A DNA stretch of 64,000 bases. Source: Odiellus spinosus (lineage: Eukaryota; Arthropoda; Arachnida; Opiliones; Phalangiidae). The translations under genes and the position numbers were made by a program. The stretch spans positions 34,425,199 to 34,489,198 of the forward strand of contig OY987226.1 of assembly GCA_963920705.1 (NCBI GenBank), read 5' to 3'. This document shows, piece by piece, positions 33,320-41,989 of the stretch. A model generated the notes under the pieces. That model saw nothing but the letters and a program-made list of their open reading frames with translations. It had not been told where the DNA came from and did no database searches. Each line of letters begins with the position of its first letter. Position 1 is the stretch's first letter.

Positions 33320-36089
33320 GTTTTCTCAATTAAAACATGCAGGATTGACATTAAATCTTAGCAAATGTCATTTTGGGGTATCTCAGGTATCTGTTCTGGG
33401 ATATGTTGTTAGCAAACAGGGGGTACAAATTGATCCGGATAAAGTTAAAGCCATTATAGAATTCCCTCGCCCACGCACTATTAAACAAGTATCCTCATTT
33501 CTGGGTATGTGTGGATACCACTCTCGATTTATTCCTCATCTGGCTAATTTGACAGCGCCATTGAATAAATTAAAACGAAAATATAATCGATGGCGTTGGG
33601 GAGAAGAGGAACATAATGCTTTCGAGGAAATAAAATATTTAATTGCTACAGCGGCTATGCTTCAGGTTCCTACTCCTGATGGGAAGTTTATCATCACCAC
33701 GGATGCTAGTGGTAAAGGGATAGGTGGAATTCTAACTCAGATCCAAGGTGATGAGGAAGTTACTCTGGCCTATTTTAGCAAATTACTAACCCCTGCTCAA
33801 TTGAAATATAGTACTCCGGAGCAAGAGGCACTAGCGGTTATTGAAACTGTCCGTAAATTCCGTCATTATATAGAGGGACGGGAGTTTGCTATACTTTCCG
33901 ATCATCAGGCTTTATGTTGGTTACTCAAATTGAAAAATAAAAAGAGCAGGCTGATGAGGTGGGCCTTGGAACTACAGGAATATATGCCTTTTGACATTTT
34001 GCATAAATCGGGGAAAGAAAATATAGTAGCAGATGCATTATCTAGGTGCCCTGTGTCTGATCTTGGTACTGTAAGTCCTAAGGTAGTTGAGGGGGACCAT
34101 TCTGGGGATGTGACACCAATTAATTTGAATGTAATAGAATGTAATCCAGGGTTTAATGCAGGCCAGTTGGATTTTGTAACACTTGCAGAAATAAGGGAGG
34201 CCCAAAAGTCTGATCCTAAATGGATTGATATTAGGTCTAAACTGAATAATAATGAAGCTTCAAGGGTGTATGAAGTGAGAGATGATTTGCTTTATCGCAA
34301 AGCAGAGGGTTTTCAGCCGGCAAAGGTTTTAATCCCGTCTGGTATACTTCCTCGATTACTTCAAACTTATCATGATCACCCCCTATCCGGACACCGTGGT
34401 AGGAGCGCTACTTATATAAAAATCAGGGCTAAATATTATCATCCCCAACTATATATTTTGGTTAAACAGTATGTACAGAATTGTGAGGTCTGCCAACGCT
34501 ATAAGAGTCGGAATACGAAGAAACCTGGGTATATGATACCTTCGTACAAAATTCATCCCGGAGATTTAGTGGGCATAGATATAATGGGCCCACTACCCTG
34601 TACTAAACATCAGAATAGGTTTCTGGTAGTTATAGTAGACTATTTCACTAAGTATACAGAAATATTTCCGGTTCGCAATATTACGGCTATTACTTTATGT
34701 AAAATTCTGTTACAGTATATATCCCGGCATGGCACTATGACAGCAATATTATCTGATAATGGTCCTCAATTCATTTCCTCGTTATGGAAGCAATTATGTC
34801 ATAAATTAAAAATTAAAGTTAAATTCACTTCGCCATATCATCCTCAGGCCAATCTTACTGAACGTATTAACCATATTTTAGGAGAAATTATTAGTATATA
34901 CGTGGGGAATATTCATGGAAAATGGGATGACAATTTATCACTTATTCAATTAGCTATCAACAGCACAATTCATACCTCTACCGGGTTCTCTCCTTTTTAT
35001 TTGAACCATGGATATGAACCAACTTTACCCTGGGATGAACGCGTGTTTGGGGGTATCCCGGATGATTTAGAGGAAGCTGTTAATGAGTATGAACAGGGAC
35101 CACTGCATGAGTGGCAGTTATCTATAGATCTGGCTCATGATATAAATGATTTGGCGAGTGCTAAGCAGAAGTATTTTTATGATCATAATTATTCAGGAAG
35201 TGAACTGGACGTGGGTCAGTTGGTATGGAAACAGGGGCATAGACTGTCTAATGCGGCCGCTAAGTTCTCGGCTAAATTTGTGCCTAGGTGGGAAGGTCCT
35301 TTCCGGGTAGTAGAAAAACTCTCCCCGGTAAATTATGTAATTATGGATTTGAACACTGGATCATTAGCGGGCACATGGCATATTAATGATTTAAAATTCT
35401 ATATCAACACAGCTACTCTGGACACTCAGGAAAGATTGATTCCTCAAGTAGATCCTACTATAGTTATTCCCCCGGTATTAGACGAGGTACCTGTAGCTGA
35501 TCTAGATCAGACATTTGTCTTACCCGCAAGTCGTGTTGACCTCATTACTAAGGATATACCACAAGTAACCCCGGAACCTCAGTTAGTCCTTCCTGCAGAA
35601 CAAAGTTTAGAAATAGCATTGGTTAATAGTGAGCCTCTTCCTTTACATGTCAAGGGTTCAGTTAGTATTATAATAGAAGAACCCTCAAGTGATAGTGAGG
35701 GTGAGGAGGTGCCCCGCTACCCATTACGTTCTAGGGTACGATTTACTAAACCTTTGGTAGTAGAGGAAATTCCCCCACCGGAAATAGTTGATACTAATGC
35801 CAGAATAACCCAGGAAGTAGACAAGGTGGAATCCACGGATCTGTTAATGCTACCATTCTCTTTTGGTTGGCATAGGGAAATAGTTTTCCGTCGTACTCAG
35901 ACATCCCGGATTGGTGATGTCTACTATTATACCCCGGGCCCAGTGGTGGGGAAATTAAGATCTTATAAGGATATTGAATTCTATTTATCACAACATCCGC
36001 TTCAGGCTAAAAATTTGTCTCGAATTAATTTTTCTATGAATCCTTCGCCTATAGCTTACCCTCCTTTGGAAACAGTTCGACATAATTAG
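33318..36089 (+). CDS. pol: Pol, second part: RT thumb, RNase H, integrase and MBD-like tail
   Basis: The open frame resumes at the RT connection (FSQLKHAGL…KCHFG). RNase H has TTDAS (Asp129), the SDHQAL block (Asp195) and VADALSR (Asp239). The integrase zinc domain shows His354/His359 and the Cys pair NCEVC at 389-392. The catalytic triad is Asp421 (GIDIMGPLP), Asp480 (LSDNGPQF) and Glu515. A GPY/F-type end (RWEGPFRV) is at 657-664. A long acidic, Pro-rich linker follows (about 700-840), then a methyl-CpG-binding-like domain at 846-912. The stop is TAG at 36087-36089. The tail of about 260 residues beyond the integrase core is longer than a usual Gypsy Pol, and the position is that of the chromodomain in chromoviruses. 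Confidence 0.93.
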   Translation: MFSQLKHAGLTLNLSKCHFGVSQVSVLGYVVSKQGVQIDPDKVKAIIEFPRPRTIKQVSSFLGMCGYHSRFIPHLANLTAPLNKLKRKYNRWRWGEEEHNAFEEIKYLIATAAMLQVPTPDGKFIITTDASGKGIGGILTQIQGDEEVTLAYFSKLLTPAQLKYSTPEQEALAVIETVRKFRHYIEGREFAILSDHQALCWLLKLKNKKSRLMRWALELQEYMPFDILHKSGKENIVADALSRCPVSDLGTVSPKVVEGDHSGDVTPINLNVIECNPGFNAGQLDFVTLAEIREAQKSDPKWIDIRSKLNNNEASRVYEVRDDLLYRKAEGFQPAKVLIPSGILPRLLQTYHDHPLSGHRGRSATYIKIRAKYYHPQLYILVKQYVQNCEVCQRYKSRNTKKPGYMIPSYKIHPGDLVGIDIMGPLPCTKHQNRFLVVIVDYFTKYTEIFPVRNITAITLCKILLQYISRHGTMTAILSDNGPQFISSLWKQLCHKLKIKVKFTSPYHPQANLTERINHILGEIISIYVGNIHGKWDDNLSLIQLAINSTIHTSTGFSPFYLNHGYEPTLPWDERVFGGIPDDLEEAVNEYEQGPLHEWQLSIDLAHDINDLASAKQKYFYDHNYSGSELDVGQLVWKQGHRLSNAAAKFSAKFVPRWEGPFRVVEKLSPVNYVIMDLNTGSLAGTWHINDLKFYINTATLDTQERLIPQVDPTIVIPPVLDEVPVADLDQTFVLPASRVDLITKDIPQVTPEPQLVLPAEQSLEIALVNSEPLPLHVKGSVSIIIEEPSSDSEGEEVPRYPLRSRVRFTKPLVVEEIPPPEIVDTNARITQEVDKVESTDLLMLPFSFGWHREIVFRRTQTSRIGDVYYYTPGPVVGKLRSYKDIEFYLSQHPLQAKNLSRINFSMNPSPIAYPPLETVRHN
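35853..36053 (+). other. Methyl-CpG-binding-like domain at the C-terminus of Pol
   Basis: Residues 846-912 of the second pol frame follow the MBD pattern: GWHREIVFRR, then a short loop, GDVYYYTPG, GKLRS, DIEFYL and a final NFSM. Against animal MBD proteins, Trp851, the first DNA-reading arginine (Arg858), Asp867, Tyr869 and the second arginine (Arg881 of KLRS) are all present; the first loop is one residue shorter and the second two longer. In MBD1/2 and MeCP2 these arginines and the Asp/Tyr contact methylated CpG. Binding by this copy is inferred. A TAM-type variant of the fold is the main alternative. Confidence 0.8.
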
Positions 36090-36110
36090 TTTAAGAGTGG
36101 ATGTTACTAC

Positions 36111-36146
36111 GGTTTTTTTTTTCTTTTGGTTTTTGTTTCTTATTAG
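36111..36146 (+). promoter_or_regulatory. Splice-acceptor-like site directly before the third ORF
   Basis: An almost uninterrupted pyrimidine tract of about 30 bases ends in TTATTAG, and the next base is the A of the ATG of the downstream ORF. The frame begins 57 bp after the pol stop. This arrangement suggests that the ORF is expressed from a spliced subgenomic RNA, as env is in retroviruses and errantiviruses. Confidence 0.55.
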
Positions 36147-37418
36147 ATGCAACGTCTTCCAGGGGATAGAATGGTTAAGCGGATCCCTCGTATTCCGGTG
36201 AGTCAGAGGATTATTATGAACCATGAACGTATTGTTCCACTCCCTCCGGAACCTGTTTCGGCGGAAGCCGCATGCCAATGGTTAAAGCACCGCACAGCAG
36301 AGGATTACGCAGCGTATGTTAGTAGGCATGGGTGTCACCCACCTTTAGCATCGTATATGGAACCACCGGCAGTCTCGCCAGTTAAAAGCCGTTCTGATTC
36401 GGAGGCTGTTTCCGGACGGGACAAAATGGAATCGGACATGGCATCTAGCGTGGCCACGGTGGTGTCGGAGGTGGCTTCGGCTGGTAGTCTTAACGATTCG
36501 ACTGTCACTGCTGCAAGTGTTATTATTGATCCCGAGGTTACGTTGGGACTTACCTCCTTCTTGGTAGAGGTTCAATCAGGTGGCGCTTTGGCAGTGCAAG
36601 ACCAGGATAACCCGTTTATACCGTACGTGGATGTGTACTTTTCACTCCGGTCGTTTCTTTCCAAGCACCACGTGCATACAAGTTTTTATGAGTTCGTCGT
36701 GAACAATAGCGAGTTATTTCCGGGAAATTTTGAAGCAGGCATTACCCATCTTGGGGTGGTTCCGGAGGAACTCTCCAGGTTTTATTTATTAAAGCATGGA
36801 AAAATGGAAGGTATCTTCGTTATGGTCGGGATTCCCCCTATGTTTGCGCGTGCATTCGTCGAACGTCATCTGGAGGACCAGGTTCGCCAAGCTCTGGCTT
36901 ATCGGAATGTTCGTGGGGTGGGAGCAATTGGACTTGACTATGTGAAGGCGTTGGTTTCATGTCCAAGAGACATACAGCTGCAGGCTTTTTGCGCGCAGGT
37001 TTGCCTTGCTCGGAGTTTTGGCCAGCCTATTTTTGTCAAATGCAGGGACGCATACTCCGATTGTATAGCGCTTTTACGCAGGGAACTCCCATCTGACTAT
37101 CCGGTGATATTGTTGACTTATACGGGTAGTCTGGTATTTACGCGTGAATTTCTGGAACATTCTTCGAATGTATATTTTTCGTTTTCTTCCCTGGTGGGGG
37201 TTTTTAGTTTAACGGGTCCCCGGGATTCCTTGGTGGAGATTCCCCTTTCTAGAATTTTGGTTGAGTCAAATTCCCCTGTGTTAAAAGGTACTCGGGAAAT
37301 AGCGACCTCGGGAATAATTTTTACAACCCTTGAAATAATGGCCAAGATTAGGGGTATGCCTTTTTCGGATTTTGCTCAAGTAGTTCGAGAGAATACCTAC
37401 CGCATTCTGCGTATTTGA
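36147..37418 (+). CDS. TatD-like metal-hydrolase fold protein with substituted active site (third ORF of LTR element)
   Basis: 423 residues from an ATG to TGA. Residues 1-155 are low-complexity and not recognised. From about 157 to 423 the order of TatD-family blocks is clear: DVYFSL (162), VGIPP (227), GAIGLDY (259), QPIFVKCRDAY (293), LLTYTGS (322), IPLSRILVESNSP (365), ending in the C-terminal RENTYRIL helix. TatD enzymes are metal-dependent 3' exonucleases. Here the usual ligands are replaced: the DxHxHL histidines by Tyr164 and Ser166, the Glu of GEIGLD by Ala260, the His of IHCRDA by Lys298, the His of HCFTG by Leu323, and the Asp of ETDSP by Asn375. Catalysis is unlikely; a structural or nucleic-acid-binding role is inferred. 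It occupies the env position of the element. Confidence 0.8.
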   Translation: MQRLPGDRMVKRIPRIPVSQRIIMNHERIVPLPPEPVSAEAACQWLKHRTAEDYAAYVSRHGCHPPLASYMEPPAVSPVKSRSDSEAVSGRDKMESDMASSVATVVSEVASAGSLNDSTVTAASVIIDPEVTLGLTSFLVEVQSGGALAVQDQDNPFIPYVDVYFSLRSFLSKHHVHTSFYEFVVNNSELFPGNFEAGITHLGVVPEELSRFYLLKHGKMEGIFVMVGIPPMFARAFVERHLEDQVRQALAYRNVRGVGAIGLDYVKALVSCPRDIQLQAFCAQVCLARSFGQPIFVKCRDAYSDCIALLRRELPSDYPVILLTYTGSLVFTREFLEHSSNVYFSFSSLVGVFSLTGPRDSLVEIPLSRILVESNSPVLKGTREIATSGIIFTTLEIMAKIRGMPFSDFAQVVRENTYRILRI

Positions 37419-37754
37419 GGGATAAGTTAAGCGGCGTTAGAGGAGAGTAGCGGATTTTGGTTGCCGTGTTTGGTGTGGATTTATTTTTTTTTTTTTGTTT
37501 TTTTGTATTTTTTTTTTTTTTTTTTTCTTCAGGTTATAGTTTTCCTGACTGGGTCATTGCGCTTCGTTTTTTGGGGTTTTTTTTTGGACATACGGGTACA
37601 AAATCCACTTTATTTTTGTTGTTTACTTTTTGTTTTTTGTATTGCCCTCGTGTCGGGTTATATTTTTCTCTCTTTTGTTTAATTAAAGTGTTGTTCTTCC
37701 TGGTTTTTGTTTTTTTGCTTTTGTCTTCTCTTTTCCCTAGGGTCTTTCCTTTTT
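37419..37754 (+). other. T-rich 3' untranslated stretch of the LTR element
   Basis: Long T runs (37481-37526) and low-complexity T/C-rich DNA lie between the third ORF and the polypurine tract. Open frames here are phenylalanine-rich and not credible. Confidence 0.6.
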
Positions 37755-37769
37755 TACGGGGTGGGGTAT
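37755..37769 (+). promoter_or_regulatory. Polypurine tract
   Basis: The purine-rich ACGGGGTGGGGTAT immediately precedes the 3' LTR and would prime plus-strand DNA synthesis. Confidence 0.65.
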
Positions 37770-38151
37770 TGTAACGGGGTGCCACTTACCTATAGAAGGA
37801 AAGTCCCTGGGTTCTCTTTGATCTAGATTTCTTCATGGTTAAACTCTAAGTGAGCTCTACCCCTTCATCTTACTCTGGAGGAAGACTTGGGTTAGAGGGC
37901 GCTACAAGCAACGGCCTGGATCATGTGATAAGACGTTAATCAGGAAGGATATATAAAGAAGACCGCCAGGATTCTAGGGGGCTGGTCGGAGGCTACGAGC
38001 GAGGGATCTCCTGTTACTCATTTTTAATATTAAACTTATTTTCTTGTATATTTTTAAATCGGGAGTACTTAAATAAATCAGTGATGTTAAACAGGTTAAA
38101 CGGCGCCACATTTATTTAGAGTTTTAGCTTATAGAGAACCGGCCAGCTACA
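37770..38151 (+). repeat. 3' LTR
   Basis: Same length as the 5' LTR and no difference seen by eye. It is followed by AGCT, the right copy of the target duplication. Confidence 0.95.
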
Positions 38152-38745
38152 AGCTCAGGCAATCCAGTCACTACGCAGTGGACTAATGTACTCTTGTTTT
38201 ATATTATAGCTTTGGACACTACTAGTGGAATTTCAACAACCTAGGAGCCAGTGGATGCTTTATGAAGACGCAAGAGAAAGCTTAATGTCAAAATATCTCA
38301 ACTCGGCTTAAATCTAAGTGTTCAAAATCTCCAGCACAAACCTGAAAAACGTTTTTTCCACCTTATCGCCAACCACGGTCGACTCTTCAAGCGCTAAGAA
38401 ACATCATTGGGAAGTGTTTTCTCTCTTATCGGACGTTACAAATTGGCATCAATACTGAGATTACAACATAACACAGTCAGAGGTCAGGCAATTCAGTCAC
38501 TACGCAGTGGACTAATGTACTCTTGTACATAGGTTTAGTATGATAGGGTTTAATTTGTGCCTTAGTTAATTCTTTTAGGGACTTTTTATTCAATTTGGGA
38601 TTGGAAAATGGTTCCTAAATCCTTAATCTTAACTTAGAATCATTCCTACTTGCACGTCAATCACCTTACAGACCTCTAATTAGTTTAATTTGTTGACTAG
38701 TTGCGAAAACAAATTTACTTCCAAAAGCTTCGCCATATTTCTATC
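38152..38745. repeat. Dispersed repeats with CAGTCACTACGCAGTGGACT
   Basis: The phrase 'cagtcactacgcagtggact', which can form a small hairpin (CACT…AGTG), occurs at 38166 and 38492 and again near 49273. The longer context (…atgtactcttg…gaagacgcaaga…) is shared between 38160-38285 and 49266-49402. From 38550 to 38700 lies a copy of the 'caccttacagacctctaatt' unit found near 47410 and in tandem at 54750-55210. No coding capacity was seen. Confidence 0.7.
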
Positions 38746-39330
38746 AATATATGACCAATCATAGTTCATTATATGGGGAATGAGGCTTTATCCTTCATTC
38801 GATCTAAAAATGATCGTAGACTGAGTTATGAATTTTCACATAGGAAACCATGTTATTTAGATTTAGTGCTTGTCTTCACATTTTTCTTGATAACTATGTT
38901 ACAGCTTGCTATATACCGATCAATATTTGACCAATCATAGTTCATTATGTGTGGAATGATTTTATATTCTTCATTTGATCTAGAAATGATCGTAGACTGA
39001 GTTATGAATTTTCAAAAATTAGGTTTATTCACATAGGAAACCATGCTATTTAGATTTGATATTTGTATTTGCATTTTGCTTGATAACTATGTTATGGGTT
39101 GCCATATTTCTATCAATATTTTACCAATCATAGTTCATTATGTGGGAAATGAGGTTATATCCTTCATTTGATCTAGAAATAATTGTACAATGAGTTATCA
39201 ATTTTCAAAAATTAGGTTTATTCACATAGGAAACCATGTTTTATTAGATTTGGTACTTGTCTTCGCATTTTTCTTGATAACTATGTTACAGCTCGCCTTA
39301 TTTCTATTAATATTTGACCAATCATAGATT
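38746..39330. repeat. Diverged satellite related to the 193-bp repeat, block 1
   Basis: Three monomers share the frame 'accaatcatagttcattatgtggggaatga' with the main satellite, but then read 'tcatttgatctagaaatgatcgta' and 'ggaaaccatgtt'. They lack the TGACGTCA and TCACGTGA sites. The same subfamily recurs at 55385-55805. Confidence 0.8.
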
Positions 39331-39925
39331 TATTGTATGCCTGCACATATATTTAAATTTCTTGGTTTTGGCTTATCCTAATTCTTTGAAAATCTAACCA
39401 ATCATGGTTCATTCTATGGGGAATGACGTGATATTGCCCATTTTATTTGGAAAAGGTCACGTGATGAGTTATAAATTTTCCATTGAAGCCCATGTTATAG
39501 AGATTTATCGTATGCCTGCACATATATTTCAATTTCTTGGTTTTGGCTTATCCTAATTCTTTGAAAATCTAACCAATCATGGTTCATACTATGGGGAATG
39601 ACGTCATATTGTCCATTTTATTAAGAAAAGGTCACGTGATGAGCTATGAATTTTTAAAAATATGTAAATTTTCCATTGAAGCCCATGTTATAGAGGTTTA
39701 TCGTATGCCTGCACATATATTTCAATTTCTTGGTTTTGGCTTATCCTAATTCTTTGAGAATCTAACCAATCATGGTTCATACTATGGGGAATGACGTCAT
39801 ATTGCCCATTTTATTTAGAAAAGGTCACGTGATGAGTTATAAATTTTTAAAAATATGTAAATTTTCCATTAAAGTCCATGTTATAGACATTAATCAAATT
39901 TTTAACATTGGATGTTTAATTTTCT
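39331..39925. repeat. 193-bp satellite, block 3 (about 3 monomers)
   Basis: Main-type monomers, with GAATGACG at about 39420, 39596 and 39789. As in block 1, the block ends just before a splice acceptor and the MPQPP exon. Confidence 0.9.
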
Positions 39926-39933
39926 AATTTCAG

Positions 39934-40072
39934 AACGCTTGCTAGCGGCTCACAACCCTTTTGTCTCTCGCGGATCGTCCTCATCAACTGTCCACGGAAG
40001 GAGGAATGCCACAGCCCCCTTCACCCATGAGACCGCCCATGTTCGGCCAAGGAGCGCCACCACCACCCACGC
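39934..40072 (+). CDS. Single exon of an unidentified gene, copy 2
   Basis: Same acceptor, ATG (40006), proline-rich reading frame and GTAAGTACC donor as 23023-23161. The only difference noticed is one base upstream of the ATG (CGGAAGG versus CGGACGG). The following intron DNA matches the first copy until 40317, where it breaks into the inverted duplication, so this copy cannot continue in the same way as copy 1. Confidence 0.5.
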
Positions 40073-40317
40073 GTAAGTACCTTTTATTCCCTTTAATAAC
40101 CACAGGCAAATATGTTGAACAGAAATTTTGAAAAATATATATACATTTTTTGCACTTTAAAATTGTTTCTCATTGATCCCGTTGATAATTCAAAGTAGAT
40201 AGCTTGTTGGGCCAAAAATATTAAATTTTCAGAATTTTTGAAGGTGACGCTCGTCTCAAATTTGGCCCCCATGAGAACCCCAAAAATTGAAATTATCTCG
40301 TTCTGTAATTTTTTCCT
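40073..40317. repeat. Intron-like unit shared with 21640 and 23230
   Basis: Matches the DNA after exon copy 1 and stops abruptly within 'ctgtaattttttcc', which is the breakpoint with copy B of the inverted duplication. Confidence 0.8.
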
Positions 40318-41461
40318 GAGTAAGATGCGGAACTAGACGAGGGACGCCCTTTTTCCCCTTTAACGCTCGAGTCTCTCGATCCTTCGGCTTATCGTCCGGG
40401 TTCATTTCCCAGTTTTTTATACAATCTCTTTCCTTTAATCAAAAAACGAGATAGGTTTTGTTAAAACGACGAAATAAAGACTCTTTCAACTTCTAAAGCG
40501 AGCGAATTAAACGGAGTTTAAGAGCGATAAAAATTACCTCGAGCGAGTTTTGATTTCAACTTCCTTACGAAGAAATATTTAAAGAACTGGCTCTTTTCAG
40601 TCCGCTTCGAACTTTAAAATCTCGCCAAGTTCGTGTCCGCTGTGTCAAATATGGGGAAACTTTCTTTCCTTCGTCAGCGACGCTCGATTTTATCTCCATG
40701 GCATTGGAGGAGATTTCCGATAACGGCAATCGGCAGAAAAATCGCCGCTACGTGGTTCTTGAAAAGTCTAAATAGGGTCGAGAAAAAAACATTACGTTTT
40801 GCCTCGACAATTTTTAAAATTGCCGCCCACCTAAAACATTTTTTGTATAAAGAAAATGGGGGGCCAAGGCTTACCGTATTAAAAGTTTCAACTTCCATCG
40901 ATTCTTATTTTTCGGGATTTTTTACCCGATGGCGCATTTTTTCGAACGTTTTACGTTTAGTTTTATCTTTCGGAATCATAATTCAACTTAATTAAACTTA
41001 ATTAACGCTAGTTACGTAAAAAAAAACTGGATAACGAAGCGAACGCGACTTCACCGACGGCAGTTGCTAAAAGAACCGCGAATAACCAGTCACTGAATCA
41101 GCTAGCCGCGACCAGAATTTTGCCGGGCAACCCTGAGTAAGCGTCCAATAAGAACGCGGATGCAACTTGGAAAACCTAAGACACTTTTTAATTTCGAATA
41201 ATTTGGGTATAAATTAAATTTTAAAATTAAATACCGGATACGAAACGATTAAATAATCACGATTACGTTTAATATTTGATAATTTTTACAAAAATCATCG
41301 CGAATTTAATTAAGTTTCAATAGAAACTAGCGGTAACCATTCCCAAGCCAAGGAAATTTCCCGCCATATTTTGAAACATATAGGACACTATTTATTTTGA
41401 TTTGAAGTTTAATCGCTTTTGAAAACTAAACTAAACTAGGCAAGATAATACAATTTATTCG
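40318..41461 (-). repeat. Inverted segmental duplication, copy B (empty sites)
   Basis: Reverse complement of 16105-17815 without its two transposons. The two target sites are intact near 41133 (CTCAGGG, read on the minus strand) and 41112 (GTCGCGGC). A 120-codon frame at 40633-40995 is interrupted by a stop in copy A, so coding is not supported. Confidence 0.88.
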
Positions 41462-41989
41462 CATTAAAGACGTTTCAAATCATCAATTTTGTAGACGTAT
41501 TACGTTTATTTTACTAAATATCCAGAAAAACGCTACTGCGCTTACGAATCTAGTTTGGAAATATATTTATTACTTTAGAACGGAACTCTAGAAAAATTTA
41601 ATTTTGTTACCGTTGTAATTAAGTTTAAAACCCATTTGATTCTTAATTACGATTAATTTCATTGATTTACGTTAATTTCATTATTAATTTATTTAATTTC
41701 TATAACGTTAAATAGTATGGAATTTTACAGACTATTTTAACTGGAAAATGTGCAGTTAAGCTAAAATAATCTTATCCAGCCACAGCTGACAGTATGATTT
41801 ATAACTTTACCCTTTATACATCGATGTAATTATCCGCAAATTGAATTAGTAATTAGTTTTTAAATACGTGTTCAACTTTGACAGCGGCTAAGCCTAAATG
41901 TTTATAAATTGTAATCCTTTTCCGGTTTGTCACGCTTATTGTCTCATCCTATGATTGGCTCTCCACCGCTTGAAATTCTCTCTTTTTCC
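41462..41989. other. Unannotated AT-rich DNA
   Basis: No exon, RNA gene or clear repeat was recognised. Confidence 0.5.

Larger units (their letters stand above)
28816..38151 (+). mobile_element. Ty3/Gypsy LTR retrotransposon with MBD-like and TatD-like modules
   Basis: The complete element is 9,336 bp with 382-bp LTRs starting TGTAACGG and ending GCTACA, flanked by the 4-bp duplication AGCT. The LTRs look identical by eye. Contents in order are a primer-binding site, 0.9 kb leader, gag, pol in another frame (protease, reverse transcriptase, RNase H, integrase: the Gypsy order), an extra ORF in the env position, a T-rich stretch and a polypurine tract. The internal coding region is less AT-rich than the satellites on either side. 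One frameshift interrupts pol. Confidence 0.96.

Noticed and set aside
36147..37418. Envelope glycoprotein
   Set aside because: The position fits env, but there is no signal peptide, fusion peptide or transmembrane anchor, and the block order is that of TatD hydrolases.
36988..37418. Active TatD-type DNase
   Set aside because: The aligned metal-ligand positions (His, Glu, Asp) are substituted by residues that cannot coordinate metals in the family manner.
37457..37774. Phenylalanine-rich frames after the third ORF
   Set aside because: Low-complexity T-rich DNA in the 3' untranslated part of the LTR element.
40633..40995. 120-codon open frame in the inverted duplication
   Set aside because: The paralogous stretch in copy A (near 17340-17350) has an in-frame stop in the middle, and no known protein was recognised.
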